Positions 1-7,694 are shown, numbered from the stretch's first letter. The stretch is 64,000 nt of DNA from Asaia sp003994335 (GCF_037151175.1 NZ_JBBCOR010000001.1:62001-126000), one strand, 5' to 3'. Numbers and translations: made by a program. Notes: generated by a model from the sequence alone, not told the origin.

Positions 1-1869
1 CAGGCCGAGATTGATCGCGTCGGCCAGTATGGTGGTCAGCAGCAGGTTCTTGTCCTTGGCCAGGTCGCCCGATTTCAGGTGCGTAAAGTGGCGGGTGAAG
101 CCCGTCCATTCATCCACTTCCATAAGCAGTTCGGTGATCTTGATGTGCGGCAGGATCATCGCGGTCTGGTCGATCAGCGCCTGCGCGGTGTCAGGCACCG
201 CCGCATCCAGAGGCGTGATCTTCAGGCCAGACTCGGTGATGATGGCGTCCGGCAGGTCGTTGGCCGCCGCCATGCGGTTGACGGTCGCAAGCTGTGTTTC
301 TAGCAGCGTCAGCCGGTCATGCAGGTACTGGTCGCAGTTGGTGACCACAGCCAGCGGCAGTTCGCTGGCCAGCTTGAGGCTGGCGAATTTCACAGGCGGT
401 ACCAGGTAGTCCTCGAAATCCTTGAACTGGCGTGAGCCTTGCACCCAGATGTCGCCGGAGCGCAGCGCGTTCTTCAGTTCCGACAGTGCGCACAACTCGT
501 AGTAGCGCCGGTCGATGCCGGCATCGGTCATCACCAGCTTCTGCCAGCGCGGCTTGATGAAGTCGGTCGGCGCATCGGCAGGCACCTTGCGTGCGTTGTC
601 GCTGTTCATGCCGCGCAGCACCTCGATGGCGTCCAGCACATCCTTGGCAGCGGGCGCAGCCCGCAGCTTGAGCACGGCGAGGAATTCCGGCGCGTACCGG
701 CGTAACGTGGCGTAGCTCTCGCCGATGCGGTGCAGGAAATCGAAGTCCTCGGGCTGCGCGAGCTTCTGCGCTTCGGTGACATTTTCGGCGAAAGCATCCC
801 AGGATAGTACGCCCTCGATGGCGGCGAACGGATCGCGGCCCGCTTGCTTGGCCTCGATCAGCGCCTGGCCGATGCGCCCGAACAGCCGCACCTTGGCGTT
901 GATCGCCTTGCCGGATGCCTGAAACTGCTGCTGATGCTTGTTCTTGGCGGCGTTGAACAGCTTGCCCAGGATGCGGTCGTGCAAGTCGATGATTTCGTCG
1001 GTGACCGTGGCCATGCCCTCGATGGCGAGCGCGACCAGGGTGGCGTAGCGCCGCTGCGCCTCGAACTTGGCCAGGTCGGCGGGTGTCATCTGGCCACCCT
1101 CGCGGGCGATCTTGAGCAGGCGATTCTGGTGCACCGACCGCTCGACGCCGGAAGGCAGGTCGAGCGCCTGCCATGCCTTGAGGCGTTCGATGTGTTCGAG
1201 CATGTGCCGCGAATTGGGCTTGACGGGTGACTGGCGCAGCCAGGCCAGCCAGGTCGTTTTGCCGTTGTCCCGGCGTTTGAGCAGATCGTCAAGGCGGCGA
1301 CGATGCGCGTCCGATAGCGGTTCGGACAAGGTTTCGTAGATTTGCCGGTTGGCGCGGGTGATCGCCTCGGCACAGACGCGCTCGACAACATCCAGCGTCG
1401 GCAAGATGACGTGTCGGTGCCGCAGGTCGTCGAGAACACTGTTGGCCAGCATGATGCCCTTGTCGGTTTGCAAGGCCAACTCGGTCGCGGCATGGACAGC
1501 CTGCCGATAGTGCGCCAGGCCGAACGGCTCCATGCCCAAATATGCACGCAGCTCAAGCAGATGCTCGCGCCGGGTTTCTTCCCTCTCTGCATACTGTGGC
1601 CAGCACGATGGATCGATGCGCAGTTGCCGTCCGATCCATTGCAGCAGGGGCATCGGCACCGCAGCGTCGGGCAGCAGGCCCTGACCGGGAAAGCGCAATA
1701 AGCATAATTGCACCGCGACACCCAGGCGGTTGGCGTCACCGCGCCGCTGGCGGATTAGTGACAGGTCGGGTTCGCTGAACGTGTAGAGCCGGATGAGTTC
1801 GTCTTGGGTATCGGGCAACGCCAAGAGACTGTCGCGCTCTGCGGCGGAGAGGATTGAACGGCGGGGCAT
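1..1869 (-). CDS. tnpA: Tn3-family transposase TnpA (C-terminus cut by the window edge)
   Basis: Catalyses replicative transposition of the Tn3-family element by acting on its 38-bp ends. The minus-strand frame is open for 623 codons from ATG at 1869-1867 to position 1 without a stop. The N-terminus (MPRRSILSAAERDSLL) is the usual opening of Tn3-group transposases (DUF4158 region), followed by the long helical middle part and by sequence such as LMEVDEWTGFTRHFTHL near the edge, which belongs to the start of the DDE transposase domain. These proteins are normally about 970-1000 residues, so roughly the last third, with the last catalytic acidic residues, lies outside. It is transcribed away from the cargo genes; the shared intergenic gap at 1870-2079 is where the resolution site would be expected. 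Confidence 0.93.
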   Translation of the reverse strand, partial: MPRRSILSAAERDSLLALPDTQDELIRLYTFSEPDLSLIRQRRGDANRLGVAVQLCLLRFPGQGLLPDAAVPMPLLQWIGRQLRIDPSCWPQYAEREETRREHLLELRAYLGMEPFGLAHYRQAVHAATELALQTDKGIMLANSVLDDLRHRHVILPTLDVVERVCAEAITRANRQIYETLSEPLSDAHRRRLDDLLKRRDNGKTTWLAWLRQSPVKPNSRHMLEHIERLKAWQALDLPSGVERSVHQNRLLKIAREGGQMTPADLAKFEAQRRYATLVALAIEGMATVTDEIIDLHDRILGKLFNAAKNKHQQQFQASGKAINAKVRLFGRIGQALIEAKQAGRDPFAAIEGVLSWDAFAENVTEAQKLAQPEDFDFLHRIGESYATLRRYAPEFLAVLKLRAAPAAKDVLDAIEVLRGMNSDNARKVPADAPTDFIKPRWQKLVMTDAGIDRRYYELCALSELKNALRSGDIWVQGSRQFKDFEDYLVPPVKFASLKLASELPLAVVTNCDQYLHDRLTLLETQLATVNRMAAANDLPDAIITESGLKITPLDAAVPDTAQALIDQTAMILPHIKITELLMEVDEWTGFTRHFTHLKSGDLAKDKNLLLTTILADAINLGL

Positions 1870-2079
1870 GCAGTCTCCTTCTTCTCAAAAACGTAGGTTT
1901 GCGACAATCCCGCTCAACCCTCTGGCGCGGTACAGCAAATCAATGCGTTGCGATTCTCGAAAACAGTTCTTGAAACTTTATTCTTGAATTCTTATCATAT
2001 CAACGCGTTTCGAGAAATAGTGATGTAGCCAACCGCTGCCCCAAGTGGCTTTGACGTGTTTACGAAAGGAGAAAGACTC
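1870..2079. promoter_or_regulatory. Divergent intergenic gap of the transposon; candidate res site
   Basis: This gap separates tnpA from the plus-strand cargo. Tn3-family resolvases usually act on a res site next to tnpA or tnpR. Two related pieces are visible: ATCAATGCGTT near 1938 and ATCAACGCGTT near 1998, each followed shortly by the inverted words TTCTCGAAA and TTTCGAGAAA. This repeated and inverted arrangement would suit resolvase subsites or promoter operators, but the three-subsite structure was not resolved by eye. The segment is clearly more AT-rich than the flanking genes. Confidence 0.35.
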
Positions 2080-2376
2080 ATGGGTATTTTTGACAGACTT
2101 TTCGGTGGCCACCACGGTGGCGGTTACAGCGGTGGTGGGCATCACGGTGGTGGGCATCACGGTGGTGGCGGTGGGTACGGAAGCGGCGGGCCGCCAGCGG
2201 GCGGGTGGGGTAATGGCGGCCTTGCTTGCCCCAACTGCAAGGCATCTAACGCGCCAGGCGCTCGCTTCTGCCAGCAGTGCGGGACTTCGTTGGTTCCTTC
2301 GGCTTGCGCGCAATGCGGAACCACACTGCAACCGGGTACGAAGTTTTGCGCTCAGTGCGGCAAGGCAGCGGTCTGA
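2080..2376 (+). CDS. Small double zinc-ribbon protein, transposon cargo
   Basis: A 98-residue protein of unknown function. The start is ATG 2080, preceded by AAAGGAG at about 2066-2072, rather than an upstream in-frame ATG at 2056. An N-terminal MGIFDRLF segment is followed by a low-complexity stretch of about 40 residues rich in Gly and His, with repeated GGHHGGG words, which could bind metal ions. The C-terminal half has two zinc-ribbon knuckles, each a CxxC pair followed 11 residues later by another CxxC pair. It lies 7 bp upstream of the resolvase and in the same orientation as the CDF exporter, so a role in metal binding or handling is plausible, but this is inference from composition and context. 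Confidence 0.8.
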   Translation: MGIFDRLFGGHHGGGYSGGGHHGGGHHGGGGGYGSGGPPAGGWGNGGLACPNCKASNAPGARFCQQCGTSLVPSACAQCGTTLQPGTKFCAQCGKAAV

Positions 2377-2383
2377 CCGTGCC

Positions 2384-2950
2384 ATGCTCGTCGGCTATGC
2401 GCGCGTCTCGACGCAGGATCAGAACCTGGAGCTACAGCGAGAGGCCTTGACCCAGGCCGGGTGCCAAAAGCTCTTTGAGGACAAATTAAGCGGCACGAGA
2501 GCCGAGCGCCCCGGCTTGGCCAAGGCGCTTGAAATGCTACGCAAGGGAGACACGCTGGTCGTCTGGAAGCTGGATCGCCTGGGCCGTAGCGTCAAGCAAT
2601 TGGTCGATCTGGTCAGCGAGTTGCACAAGCAGAGCATCCAGTTCAAGAGTCTCACCGACGCCATCGACACCGGCACGCCGTCGGGACGGTTCTTCTTTCA
2701 CGTCATGGCCAGCCTCGCCGAAATGGAGCGCGAGCTGACGGTGGAGCGGACCCGTGCAGGATTGGCGGTCGCCCGGCTGTCAGGCCGCAAGGGAGGACGC
2801 AAACCGAAGATGACCAAAAGCAAGATTGAATCGGCCAAGAAACTGCTCGCCAGCGGGATCGCTCCCAAGGACGTGGCCAAGAACCTCGGGGTCTCAATCC
2901 CGACGTTGTATCGCTGGGTGCCGGCTTCCGGTCACGCTGAACAAAAATGA
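2384..2950 (+). CDS. Serine recombinase of the Tn3 resolvase/invertase family
   Basis: Resolves the cointegrate formed during replicative transposition. The 188-residue length and layout are standard. The N-terminal catalytic domain opens MLVGYARVSTQDQN with the nucleophile serine in the YARVST motif. It is followed by the VVWKLDRLGRS motif, the GRFFFHVMASLAEMERELT segment with the long E helix, and a C-terminal helix-turn-helix (GIAPKDVAKNLGVSIPTLYR). ATG 2384 is chosen because the family starts at MxxGYARVS; an in-frame extension upstream overlaps the zinc-ribbon gene and is not needed. The spacing to neighbours (7 bp upstream, 19 bp downstream) suggests one transcription unit with the zinc-ribbon and CDF genes. 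Confidence 0.93.
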   Translation: MLVGYARVSTQDQNLELQREALTQAGCQKLFEDKLSGTRAERPGLAKALEMLRKGDTLVVWKLDRLGRSVKQLVDLVSELHKQSIQFKSLTDAIDTGTPSGRFFFHVMASLAEMERELTVERTRAGLAVARLSGRKGGRKPKMTKSKIESAKKLLASGIAPKDVAKNLGVSIPTLYRWVPASGHAEQK

Positions 2951-2969
2951 ACTCAGAAGAAGGACGAAG

Positions 2970-3929
2970 ATGAGCACCAATCACTCCCATGCCCTACCCA
3001 GCGAGCGCAATGAAAAATCGCTCTGGATCGCCCTGGCGCTGACCGGAAGCTTCCTGCTGGCCGAAGTCGCCGCAGGCATTGTTTTCAACAGCCTGGCCCT
3101 GCTCTCAGATGCGGCGCACATGTTCACGGATGCAGCGGCGCTGGCCATCGCCTTGGCGGCTGTACGGGTGGCGAGACGGCCAGCCGATGCCAAGCGCACC
3201 TATGGCTACTACCGCTTCGAAATCCTTGCGGCCGCATTCAACGCCCTGTTGCTCTTCGGCGTCGCTGGCTACATCCTGTATGAGGGCTGGCAGCGTTTGC
3301 GCGAGCCAGCGCAGGTTCAGTCCAGCGGGATGCTGGTGGTAGCAGTGCTGGGTCTGATCGTCAACCTCATCAGCATGCGTATGCTTCAGGGCGGCAAGGA
3401 CAAGAGCCTCAACGTCAAAGGCGCTTATCTGGAGGTCTGGAGCGACATGCTTGGCTCCATCGGCGTGATCGGAGCTGCGCTGGTCATCCGATTCACCGGC
3501 TGGGTGTGGGTAGATGCGGTCGTCGCCGTGGCAATTGGGCTTTGGGTGCTGCCACGAACTTGGCTGCTACTCAAGGAAAGCCTGAATGTCTTGCTGGAGG
3601 GAGTCCCAGACGGCATTGACATGGGAGCCTTGATGGCATCTGTTCAGGCCGTGCCAGGCGTGACAGGGCTGCATGACTTGCACGTATGGGCGCTCACGAG
3701 CGGCAAGGTCAGCATGACCGCTCATATCGTGTATGCGCCGGAAATAGGGCCCGACGAGTTGCTCAAAACCCTCAAGTTGTTGCTGGCTGACCGATTCAGC
3801 ATCTTCCATACGACGCTGCAACTGGAGATTGTTGCCTGTGAGCACAGCGTCGATGGGTGCAACTTCGTGGATCATCGCCACAAAGAACCGAGTTCTCAAC
3901 CAGACCAAGCCGCAGCCCGGCAGGCGTGA
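2970..3929 (+). CDS. CzcD/ZitB-like cation diffusion facilitator (metal exporter), transposon cargo
   Basis: Inner-membrane proton antiporter that expels divalent cations such as Zn, Co or Cd; specificity cannot be read here. The 319-residue protein has about six membrane segments. The paired metal-site motifs are visible: SLALLSDAAHMFTDA with HxxxD in the second helix, and EVWSDMLGS with D in the fifth. The cytoplasmic C-terminal domain contains VTGLHDLHVWALTSG. The N-terminus has a short His-containing segment (MSTNHSHA). Start ATG 2970 follows AGAAGGACGA at 2957-2966. It is the terminal cargo gene, ending 37 bp before the transposon's inverted repeat, and would give a mobile metal-tolerance trait. 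Confidence 0.92.
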   Translation: MSTNHSHALPSERNEKSLWIALALTGSFLLAEVAAGIVFNSLALLSDAAHMFTDAAALAIALAAVRVARRPADAKRTYGYYRFEILAAAFNALLLFGVAGYILYEGWQRLREPAQVQSSGMLVVAVLGLIVNLISMRMLQGGKDKSLNVKGAYLEVWSDMLGSIGVIGAALVIRFTGWVWVDAVVAVAIGLWVLPRTWLLLKESLNVLLEGVPDGIDMGALMASVQAVPGVTGLHDLHVWALTSGKVSMTAHIVYAPEIGPDELLKTLKLLLADRFSIFHTTLQLEIVACEHSVDGCNFVDHRHKEPSSQPDQAAARQA

Positions 3930-3966
3930 CTAATGGGACTCCTACTACCCGGCTAGCCAAACCGGT

Positions 3967-4004
3967 CTTAGCGTACGATTTTTTCCGTTTTCTGAGACGA
4001 CCCC
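3967..4004. repeat. 38-bp terminal inverted repeat of the Tn3-family element
   Basis: Read from outside inwards on the minus strand, the sequence begins GGGGTCGTCTCAGAAAACGG and ends CGTACGCTAAG, 38 bases in all, matching the length and conserved ends of Tn3/Tn21-group repeats. The outer GGGG is at 4001-4004. The matching left repeat is outside the window. The adjacent host bases TAATA (4005-4009) are the predicted target-site duplication. Confidence 0.93.
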
Positions 4005-4465
4005 TAATAGGGTGCGCCGAAATTATCGATGTAATACTTCTTCCCATAGAGCGGGTCGGTGGGTTCGATGCCGCTCTTGGTATACACGCCCATGATGTCG
4101 TGATTGCCCATGGTATTATACACTTGATGGCCCAGCGTATCGGCTGTCTGCTTGTACAGGTCCATCAGGCTGAGTGCGCGTGATTTCGGAACGCCCAGTG
4201 CATCGAAAATATGATCGCCCCCCTGGAGGGTGAAATCGACATTGGCTGTGCGGGCCTGGCGAAAGCACGCCATGCAGCCTTTGGCAGCGTCAAGTTCCGG
4301 CTGGATATGGGTATCGGTCAGAAAGATGAAGCTGAAATCCTCATGCGGCAGAAGAGCCGGGCGCTGTGGTACCAGCGCGAGCGCCCGGTCAGACAGCCCG
4401 AGTGTTCCGGCGGCCAAACCGGTGAGCGCAGCCGAGCGGAGAAAACGGCGTCTGGGGAGCAGCAT
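4005..4465 (-). pseudogene. Metallophosphoesterase truncated by the Tn3 insertion (N-terminal part)
   Basis: The N-terminal 153 residues of a Tat-exported calcineurin-like phosphoesterase. The signal has a twin-arginine motif (LLPRRRFLRSAAL) followed by a hydrophobic stretch ending near ALA. The metal motifs seen are FLTDTHI (DxH) at about residues 50-55, GGDH and GNHDIMG. The reading frame stops at a TAG whose last base (4004) is the first base of the transposon end. The family is normally about 300 residues or more, so the later histidine motifs are missing and the fragment is unlikely to be active. The remainder should lie left of the transposon. ATG 4465-4463 is preceded on the minus strand by AAGGA. 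Confidence 0.9.
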
Positions 4466-4675
4466 CGAAACATCCTTCCTTGGTCAATGGCCGCGCCATC
4501 AGACCGTCTCTGGTGAAGGCAGGCATAGACCGCCGCGTGTCTGGCGTCAGTGAAGTTTCAATGACAGAAGACACAGGCGATGACACGCGCATCACCCGGA
4601 GCACGCATTCGGGAGCACGCATTCGAGAGAACGCCCCCTGCATTCGAGAGGCTGCTAGACGTAACGCTTGGTCAC
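4466..4675. other. Non-coding gap with a short tandem repeat
   Basis: No gene is seen between the metallophosphoesterase start and the array. A 14-bp unit GAGCACGCATTCGG/A is repeated in tandem at 4599-4626, and a third imperfect ATTCGAGAG-type copy follows near 4642. The repeats sit beside the downstream end of the duplicated gene array and may mark an older rearrangement junction. Confidence 0.5.
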
Positions 4676-5234
4676 TCAGGCGTAGTTCGGCTGGCATCGA
4701 TCCAGGGCCTGCACGGCCACCTCGCCGAATTCGAGGTCACTCAAATTGATCGAGGCATGGAAAACCTTGCCGAAATTCTCATTGGTCCCCCAGGCGGAAT
4801 GATGCGCACCGCTTCCACGGGAAGAACGCATTTCGACTTGATCCCCCTGATCTTCAGGCCAGCCTACAAAAATCAGTGCTGATTTCGACATGGCAGTCAG
4901 AATGTCCTTGAAGCCGAATTCCTGCTGGATACGCAACCAGAACTCACGAGACTTCTGGTTTGACTCGTCCTTTGCTGGGCGAGAGAGGTCACTCGGGATC
5001 GGCGTAGGCAAATGCGCTCCGAAATCCTCGCTGCTATACAGCGCCTTCTTGAGATTGGCGCCGATCCATTCTGTTGTAGCCTGTTTGCGAGGGATGAACG
5101 TCGACCAGCCAGAGCGATGGGGAGAAATAACTTCCTCCCCATCGCTCTGTGCAGATCACGGCCACATACTTCCTGGTGCGGATGAGCTGAGCACGCCGGG
5201 TAGGAATCTGCCAAGAGGGAATGACGGTGCTCAT
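4676..5234 (-). pseudogene. Array copy 1: immunity-like protein gene broken by a 4-bp insertion
   Basis: This last copy of the five-gene array matches the others along its whole length but has four extra bases (ATGG) at about 5117-5120. The frame from ATG 5234 therefore leaves the family sequence after WGGSYFSP and stops at 5034. The C-terminal part (FWLRIQQEFGF to RCQPNYA) is intact in the other frame from about 5011 to 4676. The extra bases complete a perfect 14-bp inverted repeat, which suggests how the mutation arose. Re-initiation at an internal Met (MPTPIPS, 5011) could give a 111-residue fragment, but there is no evidence for this. Confidence 0.85.
5111..5148. repeat. Perfect 14-bp inverted repeat at the frameshift site in array copy 1
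   Basis: The arms AGAGCGATGGGGAG (5111-5124) and CTCCCCATCGCTCT (5135-5148) are exact complements around a 10-base loop. In copy 2 the left arm lacks ATGG while the right arm is unchanged, so there it is only a quasi-palindrome. The inserted bases are exactly those the right arm would template. Confidence 0.85.
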
Positions 5235-5294
5235 GCGCTATCTGCACTCCTTAAAAGGCTGACGTCAGTCGTGGGAAGGGGCGCGCTTGATCAC

Positions 5295-5849
5295 TCAGGC
5301 GTAATTCGGCTGGCAACGATCCAGAGCCTGCACCGCAACCTCGCCGAATTCGAGATCGCTCAAATTGATCGAGGCGTGAAAGACCTTGCCGAAATTTTCA
5401 TTGGTGGCCCAGGCGGAAAAACAACCGCCGCGACCGCGCGTTGCGAGGATCCGCACCTGATCTCCCTGATTTTCGGGCCAATCGATATAGATGCCAGCTG
5501 ATTTGGACATGGTCGTCAGGTTATCCTTGAAGCCGAATTCCTGCTGGATACGCAACCAGAACTCACGAGATTTAGCGTTTGATTCTGGCTTCATCGTGTC
5601 AAAGGGTTCGTCCGGAATAGGTCGAGGCAAGTGAGTCCCGAAATCTTCGCTGCTATACAGCGCCTTCTTGAGATTGGCGCCGATCCATTCTGTTGTAGCC
5701 TGTTTGCGAGGGATGAACGTCGACCAGCCAGAGCGGGAGAAATAACTTCCTCCCCATCGCTCTGTGCAGATCACGGCCACATATTTTCTGGTGCGGATGA
5801 CCTCAGCTCGACGGGTGGGGATCTGCCAGGAAGGAATGACGGTGCTCAT
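5295..5849 (-). CDS. Array copy 2: CdiI/DUF1436-like putative immunity protein
   Basis: A 184-residue cytosolic protein without signal peptide or membrane segment. The pattern by eye resembles the CdiI/DUF1436 contact-dependent inhibition immunity family: an early KYVAVICTERWGGSYF strand, then TTEWIGANLKKALYSS (LGxxLxxAL-like), a FGFKDNLTTMSKSAGIYI segment, and a closing FGEVAVQALDRC. No toxin gene is seen next to it, so function is inferred from this resemblance and from the array. It carries the PDEPFD form of the central segment and the YIDWPE...FSAW form of the later segment. Start ATG 5849-5847 has AAGGAG 11 bases upstream in the 60-bp spacer. Same-strand spacing fits a polycistronic array read from copy 5 to copy 1. 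Confidence 0.75.
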   Translation of the reverse strand: MSTVIPSWQIPTRRAEVIRTRKYVAVICTERWGGSYFSRSGWSTFIPRKQATTEWIGANLKKALYSSEDFGTHLPRPIPDEPFDTMKPESNAKSREFWLRIQQEFGFKDNLTTMSKSAGIYIDWPENQGDQVRILATRGRGGCFSAWATNENFGKVFHASINLSDLEFGEVAVQALDRCQPNYA

Positions 5850-5909
5850 GCGCTATCTGCACTCCTTAAAAGGCTGACGTCAGTCGTGGGAAGGGGGGCG
5901 CCTAATCAC

Positions 5910-6464
5910 TCAGGCGTAATTCGGCTGACAGCGATCCAGAGCCTGCACCGCAACCTCGCCGAATTCGAGGTCACTCAAATTGATCGAGGCATGGAAAACC
6001 TTGCCGAAATTCTCATTGGTCCCCCAGGCGGAATGATGCGCACCGCTTCCACGGGAAGAACGCATTTCGACTTGATCCCCCTGATCTTCAGGCCAGCCTA
6101 CAAAAATCAGTGCTGATTTCGACATGGCAGTCAGAATGTCCTTGAAGCCGAACTCCTGCTGGATACGTAACCAGAATTCATTAGATCTGGCACCCGATTC
6201 TGGCTTCATGGAGTCAAAAGGCTCGTCTGGAAGCGGTCGGGGCAAATGCGCCCCGAAATCCTCGCTGCTATATAGCGCCTTTTTGAGGTTTTCCCCGATC
6301 CATTCCGTCGTAACCTGTTTGCGGGGAATGAAGGTGGACCAGCCAGAGCGGGAGAAGTGACTTCCTCCCCAGCGTTCCATGCAGATCACGGCCACATACT
6401 TCCTGGTGCGGATGAGCTGAGCACGCCGGGTGGGGATCTGCCAGGAAGGAATGACGGTGCTCAT
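5910..6464 (-). CDS. Array copy 3: CdiI/DUF1436-like putative immunity protein
   Basis: Same length (184 residues) and frame as copy 2. Its variable segments combine an N-terminal AQLI...MERWGGSH form, the PDEPFD central form (as in copy 2) and the FVGWPE...HHSAW later form (as in copies 1 and 5). It therefore looks like a recombinant of its neighbours rather than a simple duplicate. The invariant blocks (NLSDLEFGEVAVQALDRC, NENFGKVFHAS) are kept. The AAGGAG site in the spacer is unchanged. No independent function can be assigned. Confidence 0.75.
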   Translation of the reverse strand: MSTVIPSWQIPTRRAQLIRTRKYVAVICMERWGGSHFSRSGWSTFIPRKQVTTEWIGENLKKALYSSEDFGAHLPRPLPDEPFDSMKPESGARSNEFWLRIQQEFGFKDILTAMSKSALIFVGWPEDQGDQVEMRSSRGSGAHHSAWGTNENFGKVFHASINLSDLEFGEVAVQALDRCQPNYA

Positions 6465-6524
6465 GCGCTATCTGCACTCCTTAAAAGGCTGACGTCAGTC
6501 GTGGGAAGGGGCGCGCCTGATCAC

Positions 6525-7079
6525 TCAGGCGTAATTCGGCTGACAGCGATCCAGAGCCTGCACCGCAACCTCGCCAAATTCGAGATCGCTCAAATTGATC
6601 GAGGCATGGAAAACCTTGCCGAAATTCTCATTGGTCCCCCAGGCGGAAAAGCCGCCACCACGACCACGCGTTGCGACGATCCGTACCTGGTCCCCCTGGT
6701 CTTCGGGCCAATCGATATAGATGCCGGCCGATTTGGACATGGCGGTCAGAATATCCTTGAAGCCCAATTCCTGCTGGATGCGCAGCCAGAATTCATGCGA
6801 CTTCCGGTTTGACTCGTCCTTTGCTGGGCGAGAGAGGTCCTTCGGGATCGGCGTAGGCAAATGCGCTCCGAAATCCTCGCTGCTATATAGAGCCTCCTTG
6901 AGATTGGCCCCGATCCAATCTGTCGTGGCCTGTTTGCGGGGAATGAAGGTGGACCATCCAGATCGGGAGAAGTGCATGCCGCCCCAGGTTTCCAGACAGA
7001 TCACGGCCACATATTTTTTGGTGCGGATGACCTGAGCATAGCGTGTGGGGATCTGCCAGGAGGGGATCACGGTGCTCAT
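6525..7079 (-). CDS. Array copy 4: CdiI/DUF1436-like putative immunity protein
   Basis: 184 residues. This copy is the most divergent at the N-terminus (RYAQVIRTKK, CLETWGGMH). It carries the SRPAK form of the central segment and the YIDWPE...FSAW later form, a combination not found in any other copy. All conserved blocks and the spacer ribosome-binding site are intact, so it is probably expressed. The mosaic pattern suggests exchange between copies, as seen in arrays kept to recognise several variants of a target; that last point is inference. Confidence 0.75.
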   Translation of the reverse strand: MSTVIPSWQIPTRYAQVIRTKKYVAVICLETWGGMHFSRSGWSTFIPRKQATTDWIGANLKEALYSSEDFGAHLPTPIPKDLSRPAKDESNRKSHEFWLRIQQELGFKDILTAMSKSAGIYIDWPEDQGDQVRIVATRGRGGGFSAWGTNENFGKVFHASINLSDLEFGEVAVQALDRCQPNYA

Positions 7080-7139
7080 GCGCTATCTGCACTCCTTAAA
7101 AGGCTGACGTCAGTCGTGGGAAGGGGGGCGCCTGATCAC

Positions 7140-7694
7140 TCAGGCGTAATTCGGCTGACAGCGATCCAGAGCCTGCACCGCAACCTCGCCAAATTCGAGA
7201 TCGCTCAAATTGATCGAGGCATGGAAAACCTTGCCGAAATTCTCATTGGTCCCCCAGGCGGAATGATGCGCACCGCTCCCACGAGAAGCGACCATTTCAA
7301 CCTGATCCTCTTTGTCCTCCGGCCACCTTACGAAGACCAAGGCCGATTTTGACATGGCAGTCAGGATATCCTTGAAACCAAACTCCTCCTGGATACGCAG
7401 CCAGAACTCATGAGACTTCTGGTTTGACTCGTTCTTTGCTGGGCGAGAGAGTTCACTCGGAATCGGCGTAGGCAAATGCGCACCGAAATCCTCGCTGCTA
7501 TACAGCGCCTTTTTGAGATTGGCCCCGATCCATTCCGTCGTGACCTGTTTGCGAGGAATGAAGGTGGACCAGCCAGAGCGGGAGAAGTGACTTCCTCCCC
7601 AGCGTTCCATGCAGATCACGGCCACATATTTTCTGGTACGGATGACCTCAGCTCGACGGGTAGGAATCTGCCAAGAGGGAATGACGGTGCTCAT
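7140..7694 (-). CDS. Array copy 5 (promoter-proximal): CdiI/DUF1436-like putative immunity protein
   Basis: 184 residues and first in the direction of transcription. Segments: AEVI...MERWGGSH, SRPAK and FVRWPE...HHSAW. Only the 16-19 bases before its ATG match the spacers of the other copies; beyond that the leader is unique, which marks the outer edge of the duplicated unit. Its ribosome-binding site is CCGGAG rather than AAGGAG. The ATG overlaps, as ATGA, the stop codon of an upstream open frame in a different phase, which may be a decayed coupled gene or leader peptide. Confidence 0.75.
   Translation of the reverse strand: MSTVIPSWQIPTRRAEVIRTRKYVAVICMERWGGSHFSRSGWSTFIPRKQVTTEWIGANLKKALYSSEDFGAHLPTPIPSELSRPAKNESNQKSHEFWLRIQEEFGFKDILTAMSKSALVFVRWPEDKEDQVEMVASRGSGAHHSAWGTNENFGKVFHASINLSDLEFGEVAVQALDRCQPNYA

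Larger units (their letters stand above)
1..4004. mobile_element. Right part of a Tn3-family transposon carrying a metal-efflux cargo
   Basis: The element runs from beyond the left window edge to a 38-bp terminal inverted repeat ending at 4004. In order it carries tnpA on the minus strand, then a zinc-ribbon protein, a serine resolvase and a CzcD-like cation exporter, all on the plus strand. The terminal repeat begins GGGG at the outer end and ends with ACGCTAAG at the inner end, as Tn3/Tn21-group repeats do. Just outside it, the host metallophosphoesterase gene stops abruptly, so the insertion point is visible. Tn3-family elements make 5-bp target duplications, so TAATA (4005-4009) should recur beyond the left end, which is outside the window. 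Family and boundary are secure; the exact named transposon is not identified. Confidence 0.93.
4676..7694 (-). repeat. Five-copy direct tandem gene array, 615-bp unit
   Basis: Gene ends recur at 7140, 6525, 5910, 5295 and 4676 (the last shifted 4 bases by an insertion), giving a 615-bp period of 555 bp coding plus a 60-bp spacer. The spacers are nearly identical and include GACGTCAGTC and CACTCCTT (minus-strand AAGGAG). Copies differ in three discrete segments that are shuffled between copies. The array lies between a TetR gene and the transposon-truncated metallophosphoesterase. Confidence 0.92.

Noticed and set aside
4676..7694. CRISPR array or phage tail repeat
   Set aside because: The repeat unit is 615 bp and codes for a full protein; there are no short repeats with spacers and no cas genes.
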